Below are positions 1 to 6,480 of a stretch of 6,480 nucleotides of DNA, piece after piece. Within the stretch, counting starts at the first letter, position 1; every line of letters starts with the position of its first letter. The DNA is taken from the NCBI GenBank assembly GCA_021203705.1, contig JAJQAR010000032.1:1-6480 (forward strand), in the 5' to 3' direction. The notes under the pieces were generated by a model, which searched no databases, was not told where the DNA came from, and saw only the letters and a list, made by a program, of their open reading frames with translations. The position numbers were made by a program, and so were the translations under genes. The stretch comes from Prevotella sp. (lineage in GTDB: Bacteria; Bacteroidota; Bacteroidia; Bacteroidales; Bacteroidaceae).

Positions 1-3000
1 AAGCCCTCAATCATCTCAGGCAAGACCTTTATACTCTCAATACGCAAACATTTTTTATACTCATCCCAAGACTTACTATCAATAACATCAAGTCTTAAAC
101 TACAGAACGCATTGATAAAGGCACTCGCAAGACGGGCGTTGGTGATAAGCGGAACATTCAGGTCAATAGCCGCACGACGGATTTTGTAACCGTTTGAAAG
201 TTCATTGACAGTAAGGTCCTTTGGGATATTGACAACCATGTCAATCTCATGACTGTGCAGCATATCGAGAGCCTGTGGGTGCTTGTCGCTTTCAGATGGC
301 CAGTAAACAAGAGTATTCTCAATCTTGTTACCAGTAAGGTACCTCGAAGTACCGCCAGTAGCGTAAATCTTATAACCGTTCTCCACAAGTTGGCGTGCAG
401 CATCAAGCATAGATGCCTTCTGTTTCGCACTACCTGTGGAAAGCAGTATGTTCTTTTTAGGAATGCGATGCCCCACTGAAAGCATACTCTTGAGCAATGC
501 CGTATTAGTATCATCACCGAGACAGCCCACCTCACCGGTTGAGGCCATGTCAACACCAAGCACTGGGTCTGCCTTCTGCAAGCGGTTGAACGAGAACTGG
601 CTCGCCTTGATACCCACATAGTCAAGATCGAACAGTGTCTTGTTGGGCTTCTCTACAGGAAGTCCCAACATCACTTTCGTGGCGAGTTCTATAAGGTTGA
701 TTTTCAGTACTTTACTTACAAACGGGAATGAGCGTGAGGCACGCAGGTTGCACTCAATAACCTTGATGTCATTCTCACGCGCAAGGAACTGAATGTTGAA
801 AGGACCGCTGATATGCAGTTCCTGAGCAATCATCTTGCTGACACGCTTGATACGGCGGATAGTCTCGCAATACAATTTCTGCGGCGGGAACTGGATAGTA
901 GCATCACCGGAATGAACACCGGCGAACTCGATATGCTCACTGATGGCGTATGCGATAATCTCACCGTTTTTAGCCACTGCATCCATCTCCACCTCCTTGG
1001 CATGCTCAATGAAACGGCTCACCACAACAGGGTGATCTTCTGAAACGTTTGCTGCAAGTTGCAGGAAACGCTCCAACTCATCGTTGTTTGAGCATACATT
1101 CATGGCAGCACCAGAAAGCACGTACGACGGACGGACAAGAACAGGGAATCCTACCTTTTCGATAAACTTGTTAATGTCGTCCATGGATGTTAGGGCACTC
1201 CATTCCGGTTGGTCGATACCGTTGCGTGACAGCATCGAGGAGAACTTAGCTCTGTCCTCCGCATTGTCAATGTCCTTCGCTGATGTACCGAGAATAGGCA
1301 CGTTCTGCGAATCGAGACGCATGGCAAGGTTGTTTGGTATCTGACCGCCAGTAGAGACGATAACTCCGTAAGGACATTCCAATTCAATGATATCCATTAC
1401 ACGCTCAAAAGTCAATTCATCGAAATATAGCCTGTCGCACATATCATAGTCGGTTGACACCGTCTCAGGATTATAGTTTATCATCACACTCCTATAACCC
1501 TGCTTGCGGATAGTGTTCAACGCCTGCACGCCGCACCAGTCAAACTCCACCGAACTGCCGATACGGTATGCTCCTGAACCGAGAACCACGATGGAACGCT
1601 TGTCCTTCTCAAATGTGATGTCGCTCTTTACACCTGCGTAAGTAACATACAGGTAGTTTGTCTGTGCCGGATATTCGGCTGCCAAAGTGTCAATCTGCTT
1701 GACAACTGGCAAGATACCATAACTCTTACGCAACTGACGTACTACAAGACCAGCCTTTGCCATATTGCCAAGTTCATGATCCAAACCCACTGCACGTGCT
1801 ATCTGGAAGTCGGTGAAACCATAAACCTTCGCCTTTCTCAGCAATTCCTTGTCAAGAACATTCACGCTCTTGCACTTCTTGAGCGTCTCGTCAATGTCAA
1901 TGATATTCTTCAGCTTGTATAAGAACCACTTGTCGATTTTCGTAAGCTCATGTATCTGGTCGATGGTATAGTCCTGGTGCATTGCCTTCGATATGATGAA
2001 GATACGCTTGTCAGTAGGCTCCTGCAACGCCTCATCGATATTATTGATTTCCAGTTCCTTGTTCTCCACGAAACCATGCATGCCCTGCCCTATCATGCGC
2101 AAGCCCTTCTGGATAGCCTCCTCGAAGTTGCGCCCGATTGCCATCACCTCACCGACCGATTTCATCGAAGAGCCAAGTTCACGGTCAACACCACGGAACT
2201 TGCTCAAGTCCCAGCGCGGTATCTTGCAAACTACATAGTCCAACGCCGGCTCGAAGAACGCACTTGTTGTCTTTGTAACTGAATTTTTCAGTTCAAACAG
2301 TCCGTAGCCAAGTCCTAATTTAGCCGCAACGAATGCCAACGGATAACCTGTGGCCTTTGAAGCAAGAGCGGAACTGCGGCTCAGTCGGGCATTTACCTCA
2401 ATCACCCTGTAATCCTCACTCTGCGGGTCGAAGGCATACTGCACGTTACACTCGCCTACGATACCGATATGACGGATGATTTTTATTGACAGGGCACGGA
2501 GCTTATGATACTCGCTGTTTGTCAATGTCTGTGATGGAGCGATGACGATACTCTCGCCAGTGTGTATTCCCAGTGGGTCGAAATTCTCCATGTTACAGAC
2601 CGTGATACAGTTGTCGTAACGGTCACGCACAACCTCATACTCAATCTCCTTCCAGCCTTTGAGACTCTTCTCGACGAGTACCTGCGGAGAGAATGAGAAT
2701 GCCTTCTCCGCCAACTTGTTCAACTCTTCCTCGTTGTCACAGAAACCACTGCCGAGACCACCGAGGGCGTATGCAGCACGTATGATTACAGGATAACCCA
2801 ATTCTGCAGCCGCCTTGCGTGCGTGCTCTATGTTCTCACAAGCCTCACTCTTGATTGTCTTTACGTTGATTTCAGTAAGACGCTCCACGAACAGCTCACG
2901 GTCTTCGGTGTCCATGATAGCCTGAACAGGAGTACCGAGCACCTGCACGTTGTATTTCTCCAACACACCGCTCTTGTAAAGGTCAACGCCGCAGTTGAGT

Positions 3001-3281
3001 GCCGTCTGACCGCCGAAAGACAACAGTATTCCGTCGGGACGTTCTTTCTCGATTACCCTCTCAACGAAATACGGCTGCACCGGAAGGAAATAAATCCTGT
3101 CGGCTACACCGTCAGATGTCTGCACCGTGGCGATGTTAGGGTTAATGAGGATTGTCTCTATGCCTTCCTCCCTCAACGCCTTCAACGCCTGTGAACCGGA
3201 ATAGTCAAACTCGCCTGCCTCACCTATCTTCAATGCTCCTGAACCGAGAAGCAATACTTTCTTTATATCATTGTTTTTCAT
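1..3281 (-). CDS. carB: Carbamoyl-phosphate synthase large (synthetase) subunit, 3' end outside window
   Basis: Makes carbamoyl phosphate from bicarbonate, two ATP and the ammonia released by CarA, feeding pyrimidine and arginine synthesis in the cytoplasm. ATG at 3281; the frame stays open for 1093 codons to the left edge, so the stop lies outside. Two homologous halves are visible. The first ATP-grasp unit spans about residues 1-405, with LLGSGALKIG at 11-20, RAAYALGGLGSG at 168-179, GIHTGES at 238-244 and EVNARLSR at 295-302. An oligomerization region follows (about 406-555). The second ATP-grasp unit begins near VLGSGAYRIG (566-575), with RPSYVLSGAAM at 717-727, GVHSGD at 788-793 and ECNLRASR at 843-850. 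A methylglyoxal-synthase-like regulatory domain runs from about 943, with ATGGTSRYL. In this family that domain binds nucleotide effectors. The bacterial enzyme is usually near 1075 aa; this one is already longer. Motifs resemble eukaryotic CAD more than E. coli CarB. It lies 43 bp after carA, same strand, so co-translation is likely. Confidence 0.97.
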   Translation of the reverse strand, partial: MKNNDIKKVLLLGSGALKIGEAGEFDYSGSQALKALREEGIETILINPNIATVQTSDGVADRIYFLPVQPYFVERVIEKERPDGILLSFGGQTALNCGVDLYKSGVLEKYNVQVLGTPVQAIMDTEDRELFVERLTEINVKTIKSEACENIEHARKAAAELGYPVIIRAAYALGGLGSGFCDNEEELNKLAEKAFSFSPQVLVEKSLKGWKEIEYEVVRDRYDNCITVCNMENFDPLGIHTGESIVIAPSQTLTNSEYHKLRALSIKIIRHIGIVGECNVQYAFDPQSEDYRVIEVNARLSRSSALASKATGYPLAFVAAKLGLGYGLFELKNSVTKTTSAFFEPALDYVVCKIPRWDLSKFRGVDRELGSSMKSVGEVMAIGRNFEEAIQKGLRMIGQGMHGFVENKELEINNIDEALQEPTDKRIFIISKAMHQDYTIDQIHELTKIDKWFLYKLKNIIDIDETLKKCKSVNVLDKELLRKAKVYGFTDFQIARAVGLDHELGNMAKAGLVVRQLRKSYGILPVVKQIDTLAAEYPAQTNYLYVTYAGVKSDITFEKDKRSIVVLGSGAYRIGSSVEFDWCGVQALNTIRKQGYRSVMINYNPETVSTDYDMCDRLYFDELTFERVMDIIELECPYGVIVSTGGQIPNNLAMRLDSQNVPILGTSAKDIDNAEDRAKFSSMLSRNGIDQPEWSALTSMDDINKFIEKVGFPVLVRPSYVLSGAAMNVCSNNDELERFLQLAANVSEDHPVVVSRFIEHAKEVEMDAVAKNGEIIAYAISEHIEFAGVHSGDATIQFPPQKLYCETIRRIKRVSKMIAQELHISGPFNIQFLARENDIKVIECNLRASRSFPFVSKVLKINLIELATKVMLGLPVEKPNKTLFDLDYVGIKASQFSFNRLQKADPVLGVDMASTGEVGCLGDDTNTALLKSMLSVGHRIPKKNILLSTGSAKQKASMLDAARQLVENGYKIYATGGTSRYLTGNKIENTLVYWPSESDKHPQALDMLHSHEIDMVVNIPKDLTVNELSNGYKIRRAAIDLNVPLITNARLASAFINAFCSLRLDVIDSKSWDEYKKCLRIESIKVLPEMIEG

Positions 3282-3286
3282 CTTTT

Positions 3287-3292
3287 TCCTTT
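3287..3292 (-). promoter_or_regulatory. Possible ribosome binding site of carB
   Basis: Reading the minus strand, AAAGGA stands five bases before the ATG at 3281. It is a modest match to a Shine-Dalgarno sequence and the only one seen before a start in this window; the starts of carA and the purF homologue have only AT-rich DNA in front. Bacteroidota often do without this signal, so its importance is uncertain, but it supports the chosen carB start. Confidence 0.35.
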
Positions 3293-3324
3293 GTATATCC
3301 GTTAACCTACGCTTATAACGATAA

Positions 3325-4401
3325 TTATTTCAAGAGTCCGACAAACCTGTCAAACATAAATTCTGTGTCAACAGGACCAGAGCATGCCTCTGGGTGGAAC
3401 TGACTGGAGAACCATGGGTTTGTCTTGTGGCGGATACCCTCATTGCTGCCGTCGTTCATGTTCACGAAAAGTTCTTCCCAATCCTTGCCCAACGTCAGTC
3501 CGTCAACGGCATAACCGTGATTTTGACTTGTCACATAGCAGTTGTCTGTTCCTACCATGCGCACGGGTTGGTTGTGTGAGCGATGTCCGTATTTCAGTTT
3601 GTATATCTTCGCACCTCCTGCCTTTGCCAACAACTGGTTGCCCATACATATACCGCAGATCGGTTTTGTTGATATACTCATCTGCTTGCGTATGATGTTC
3701 ACGGCATCCTCTATCATGTCAGGATCACCAGGACCGTTGGCAAGGAACAGACCATCAAAATCCATTGACGTATAGTCGTAATTCCACGGCACACGTATCA
3801 CCTCGGCACCACGGTTTATAAGGCAACGGATGATATTGTTCTTCACGCCGCAATCCACAAGAACCACTTTCTTTCCTGCACCTTCATTGTAATGGATTAT
3901 CTCCTTGCAGCTCACCATGTCCACAAAGTTCACACCGGCGTAATTGGCAGTAGGGATGTTGTCAGGCTCATCATCGAAAAGTATCTTGCCCATCATCACT
4001 CCATGCTCTCGAAGCAGTTTGGTCAGCTCACGGGTGTCTATGCCAGTAATGCCCGGCACATGCTCTCGTTTGAGCCAGTCAGCCAAACTCTCCACCGCAT
4101 TCCAATGGTTGTATTCCTCACTGTAATCAGCCACAATAATCGCAGACGCATATATCCTGTCGCTCTCCATGAACGTGGCGATGCCGTTTGGCTCTACCGA
4201 GAATGGAGGAACGCCATAGTTGCCCACAAGGGGGTAAGTAAGCGTCATCAACTGACCAGCGTACGATGGGTCGGTAAGACTTTCTGGATAACCCATCATT
4301 GCAGTATTAAAAACAACCTCGCCAGCGACAGGACTGTCATAACCGAATGACTTTCCGTGGAACTTCGTCCCGTCTTCCAACAATAAAGTTACATTTCTCA
4401 T
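3325..4401 (-). CDS. carA: Carbamoyl-phosphate synthase small (glutaminase) subunit
   Basis: Hydrolyses glutamine and passes the ammonia to CarB through an internal channel. The protein is 358 aa from ATG 4401 to TAA 3325. An in-frame TTG at 4410 would add three residues, but the ATG gives the family-typical beginning MRNVTLLLEDG and is preferred. The N-terminal CarA-specific domain (about 1-170) has GEVVFNTAMMGYPE at 27-40, LTDPSY and IDTRELTKLLRE at 121-132. The C-terminal class I glutamine amidotransferase domain starts near 177. It has the NGPGDP loop at 222-227, the nucleophile Cys252 in GICMGNQLL, and His336 and Glu338 in FHPE. All catalytic residues are present. One oddity is Asn255 where the usual motif GICLGHQ has His. 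The motif NYGVPP (61-66) and the C-terminal SQNHGYAVD and NDGSNEGI segments resemble eukaryotic CAD. It lies between the purF homologue (60 bp upstream) and carB (43 bp downstream), so it is probably in one transcript with them. Confidence 0.97.
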   Translation of the reverse strand: MRNVTLLLEDGTKFHGKSFGYDSPVAGEVVFNTAMMGYPESLTDPSYAGQLMTLTYPLVGNYGVPPFSVEPNGIATFMESDRIYASAIIVADYSEEYNHWNAVESLADWLKREHVPGITGIDTRELTKLLREHGVMMGKILFDDEPDNIPTANYAGVNFVDMVSCKEIIHYNEGAGKKVVLVDCGVKNNIIRCLINRGAEVIRVPWNYDYTSMDFDGLFLANGPGDPDMIEDAVNIIRKQMSISTKPICGICMGNQLLAKAGGAKIYKLKYGHRSHNQPVRMVGTDNCYVTSQNHGYAVDGLTLGKDWEELFVNMNDGSNEGIRHKTNPWFSSQFHPEACSGPVDTEFMFDRFVGLLK

Positions 4402-4422
4402 ATCTGTCAATATATATTTATG

Positions 4423-4451
4423 AAAAGAACAAGGTGAACACCTTGCCTTTT
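4423..4451 (-). repeat. Hairpin in the gap between the purF homologue and carA
   Basis: A perfect 7-bp inverted repeat, CAAGGTG-TT-CACCTTG, spans 4430-4445. It is extended outward, across a G/TT mismatch, by AAAAG (4447-4451) pairing with CTTTT (4423-4427) on the minus strand. The 3' side continues into TTCTTTTCAT, a broken T-run, so it is at best a weak terminator. It could reduce read-through into carAB, mark an RNA processing site, or bind a dimeric protein. The pairing is seen directly; the role is a guess. Confidence 0.45.
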
Positions 4452-4461
4452 GCTTTTTCTA

Positions 4462-6360
4462 TCAGAACAATTTCTGCTCGTACTTATAGACATTCTCTAC
4501 AAAGTTGATAAACGCCCTGTTCACGAGTTTTGTACCGCCAGGTGTGGGATAGTTGCCCGTGAAATACCAGTCGCCCTTGTGGTTTGGGATAGCTTCGTGC
4601 AAGCCCTCAATCGACTGATATACGATGTCAACGGGTGTCTTCATTCCGTCAGGACGGAGTATCTCCACAATCTTCCTGTTTATCTCCTCAACGGTGAACG
4701 GCTTGTAGATATCCCTGACACAGTTTACCATCTCGTCTTTCGGCTTCTTGAGCTCCTCCTTACATTTATTATATGTATCGTCTATGACATTGTACATGCC
4801 ACGCTCTTTCAACAATTCTATTGTCGCACGGAACACGCAGAACTCCTCCAAACTCGGCATGTCAATTCCGTAATAGTCGGGATAGCGGATTTGAGGTGAA
4901 CTGCTCACTATCACTATCTTCTTCGGATGCAGACGGTCAAGGATTTTCAAGATACTCTCTTTCAGCGTAGTGCCGCGCACGATACTGTCGTCAATTATCA
5001 CAAGATTGTCCTCGTATGGCACGAGGGACTCGTAGGTTACGTCATACACATGTGAGGCGAGGTCGTTGCGGGACGCTCCCTCCGTGATAAAGGTGCGCAG
5101 TTTTATGTCCTTCCACGCAATCTTTTCACTTCGTACATACTGGTGCATTATCTTACTGAGCTCCTCGTATGTAGGTATATGGTCCATGTTCTGTATGAAC
5201 TCTATTTTCTTCTCGTTGATGTACCGCTTGAAACCGCTGAGCATGCCATAGAATGCCACTTCCGCCGTATTCGGGATGAACGAGAACACAGTATGCTCCG
5301 TGTCGTAATCAACTGATTTCAATATCGTTGGTGTCAGTTGCTCTCCGAGCTTCTTGCGCTCCTTGTAGATGTCTCTGTCTGACCCACGACTGAAATATAT
5401 GCGTTCAAACGAGCATTTGCAGTCGCCTTTCTGTTCCAATATTCTCGATACCGTGCAATCGCCATGACGGTTCACGATAAGTGCACAACCAGGTTCGAGC
5501 TCCTCTATATCATCGCACTCTAAGTCAAATGTTGTCTGTAACACTGGTCGCTCACTGGCGAGCACCACTATCTCATCGTTCTTATAATAGAAAGCAGGAC
5601 GGATGCCCCATGGGTCACGCATGGAGAACATCTCTCCACTGCCTGTAATGCCGCACATCACATAACCGCCGTCGAAATCATTCATCGTCGTCTTGAGCAC
5701 GTTCTCAATACAGATATTGTCCTCGATATAGCGGGTTATCTCCTGGTCTTTCAACCCTTTTTCCAATGCCTCCGCATAATTGCGCTCCACCTCACGGTCA
5801 AGGCGGTGCCCCATTAGCTCCAACGTTATGAAACTGTCGCTGTAAATTCTCGGCGACTGCCCCTGTCGGATTATCTTGCTGAATATCTCGTCGATATTTG
5901 TCATGTTGAAATTTCCGCACAGGCATAGGTTCTTCGCCCTCCAGTTGTTGCGGCGCAGGAACGGATGAACATACGACAAGCCGCTTTTGCCTGTGGTGGA
6001 ATAACGGAGATGTCCCATATACAGCTCCCCTGCGAAGGGCAGGTTGCGCTTGGCATAGTTCACATTGGAAAGCTGGTAGGGAGTGGTCTCCCTGAACTTC
6101 TTCTGGACATTGCCGAAAATCTCCTTTATAGCGTTTGACCCTTCAGCACGCTCACGGAACATGAACTCCGATCCAGGAACGGCATCGAGGTTGACGCACG
6201 CCATTCCCGCGCCTTCCTGTCCTCTGTTGTGCTCCTTCTCCATCATAAGATAGAGTTTGTTGAGCCCAAACATCCACGTCCCGTATTTCTGCTGGTAGTA
6301 TTCCAATGGCTTGAGCAATCTCACCATCGCAACTCCACACTCATGCTTCAAAGGTTCCAT
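4462..6360 (-). CDS. purF: Divergent long amidophosphoribosyltransferase (PurF family)
   Basis: The family makes 5-phosphoribosylamine from PRPP and glutamine, the first committed step of purine synthesis. ATG at 6360, TGA at 4462-4464, 632 aa; typical PurF is about 470-505 aa. The N-terminal class II amidotransferase domain has Cys8 in KHECGV, implying removal of a seven-residue leader to expose it. It also has HNRGQEGAG (44-52), GHLRYSTTG (116-124), GNFNMTN (149-155), SDS (174-176) and DPWGIRP (249-255). The phosphoribosyltransferase domain has IYFSRGSD (321-328), RTFI (422-425), the PRPP loop IIDDSIVRGTT (455-465) and YYGIDMPS (496-503). Departures from the usual PurF: extra residues near 15-40 and 380-418, loss of the conserved sequence after RTFI, no Fe-S cysteine set, and a tail beyond about 560 containing WYFTGNYPT. 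It sits between glmS and carA on the same strand. It is either the cell's purF or a specialised paralogue; I favour a Bacteroidales-specific long form whose exact activity cannot be fixed from sequence. Confidence 0.85.
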   Translation of the reverse strand: MEPLKHECGVAMVRLLKPLEYYQQKYGTWMFGLNKLYLMMEKEHNRGQEGAGMACVNLDAVPGSEFMFRERAEGSNAIKEIFGNVQKKFRETTPYQLSNVNYAKRNLPFAGELYMGHLRYSTTGKSGLSYVHPFLRRNNWRAKNLCLCGNFNMTNIDEIFSKIIRQGQSPRIYSDSFITLELMGHRLDREVERNYAEALEKGLKDQEITRYIEDNICIENVLKTTMNDFDGGYVMCGITGSGEMFSMRDPWGIRPAFYYKNDEIVVLASERPVLQTTFDLECDDIEELEPGCALIVNRHGDCTVSRILEQKGDCKCSFERIYFSRGSDRDIYKERKKLGEQLTPTILKSVDYDTEHTVFSFIPNTAEVAFYGMLSGFKRYINEKKIEFIQNMDHIPTYEELSKIMHQYVRSEKIAWKDIKLRTFITEGASRNDLASHVYDVTYESLVPYEDNLVIIDDSIVRGTTLKESILKILDRLHPKKIVIVSSSPQIRYPDYYGIDMPSLEEFCVFRATIELLKERGMYNVIDDTYNKCKEELKKPKDEMVNCVRDIYKPFTVEEINRKIVEILRPDGMKTPVDIVYQSIEGLHEAIPNHKGDWYFTGNYPTPGGTKLVNRAFINFVENVYKYEQKLF

Positions 6361-6376
6361 TTCTATGAATAGTTAA

Positions 6377-6437
6377 AAAGCTAATAGGTATGACATTAAT
6401 CATTTTATAAAAGATTTCGACATTATCCATTAGCTTT
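6377..6437 (-). repeat. Inverted repeat in the glmS-purF gap, possible terminator or attenuator
   Basis: The gap 6361-6450 is strongly AT-rich and follows the glmS stop. Reading the minus strand, AAAGCTAAT (6437-6429) is the exact reverse complement of ATTAGCTTT (6385-6377), separated by 43 bases. The downstream arm runs straight into further Ts (five in a row) and then AACT. The spacer contains a small palindrome, TTTTATAAAA, and two copies of AATGTC. Such a stem ending in a T-run could terminate glmS transcripts or control entry into the purF homologue, but the stem has only two G-C pairs and a long loop, so it would be weak. No clear Bacteroidota promoter (TAnnTTTG) was found in the gap. 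Confidence 0.35.
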
Positions 6438-6450
6438 CCATTTTATTTCT

Positions 6451-6480
6451 TTATTCTACAGTAACTGACTTCGCCAAATT
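6451..6480 (-). CDS. glmS: Glucosamine-6-phosphate synthase, last nine codons only
   Basis: Only the 3' end lies in the window: codons for NLAKSVTVE followed by TAA at 6453-6451. These nine residues match the C-terminus of GlmS as I know it from E. coli (…PRNLAKSVTVE), which is extremely conserved because the tail reaches the active site of the isomerase domain. GlmS converts fructose-6-phosphate and glutamine to glucosamine-6-phosphate, the entry to peptidoglycan and lipopolysaccharide amino sugars. The rest of the gene must lie beyond the right edge. The assignment rests on this short match plus the remembered gene order in Bacteroidales. Confidence 0.88.
   Translation of the reverse strand, partial: NLAKSVTVE

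Noticed and set aside
1..78. Fusion of CarB to a dihydroorotase domain, as in CAD
   Set aside because: The visible tail shows no dihydroorotase metal-binding HxH motif and too little of it lies in the window to judge.
158..625. 155-codon minus-strand frame inside carB, which might suggest a frameshift or nested gene
   Set aside because: The carB frame was read through this stretch without a stop and encodes a normal domain, so this is an out-of-frame shadow rich in Arg, Ser and Leu.
1950..2282. 110-codon open frame on the plus strand
   Set aside because: It is antisense to the carB oligomerization region and has no recognisable features.
2823..3194. 123-codon open frame on the plus strand
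   Set aside because: It is antisense to the first ATP-grasp half of carB, which matches the family residue by residue.
3892..4350. 152-codon open frame on the plus strand opposite carA
   Set aside because: It lies wholly inside carA in antisense, has no recognisable domain, and follows from the codon pattern of the real gene.
4402..4410. TTG at 4410 as the carA start, adding three residues
   Set aside because: The in-frame ATG at 4401 gives the family-typical N-terminus, and the added residues have no counterpart.
4450..4899. 149-codon open frame on the plus strand opposite the purF homologue
   Set aside because: Its composition is that of an antisense shadow, with no family motif, and the opposite strand holds a convincing coding sequence.

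Overview
The window reads as a chromosomal housekeeping region from a member of the Bacteroidales, most likely Prevotella or a close relative. This is inferred from the protein sequences, the AT-rich gaps with little Shine-Dalgarno signal, and a gene order I recall from Bacteroides/Prevotella. No database search was possible. Everything recognisable is coded on the minus strand. I see no RNA genes, mobile elements, CRISPR arrays or signs of recent transfer.

In transcription order (right to left) the layout is as follows. At 6480-6451 lie the last nine codons of glmS (glucosamine-6-phosphate synthase). A 90-bp AT-rich gap holding a 9-bp inverted repeat follows. At 6360-4462 is an unusually long (632 aa) and divergent amidophosphoribosyltransferase of the PurF family. 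A 60-bp gap with a compact hairpin follows. At 4401-3325 is carA, the glutaminase subunit of carbamoyl-phosphate synthase. A 43-bp gap leads to carB, the synthetase subunit, which starts at 3281 and runs off the left edge after 1093 codons with no stop.

The genes share one theme. GlmS, PurF and CarA are all enzymes that take the amide nitrogen of glutamine, and CarB uses the ammonia released by CarA. The cluster thus groups the entry steps of amino-sugar, purine and pyrimidine/arginine synthesis. Co-transcription of the last three is likely from their direction and spacing but is not proven.

Three points deserve attention. First, CarA and CarB share many motifs with the eukaryotic CAD-type synthetase rather than with the E. 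coli enzyme. Second, the PurF homologue keeps its catalytic cysteine and PRPP loop, but has lost the usual flexible-loop signature and the Fe-S ligands, and carries extra segments. Third, CarB continues at least 17 residues past the point where I would expect it to end. None of this amounts to a demonstrated new system; the divergent PurF in a row of amidotransferases is the best lead.
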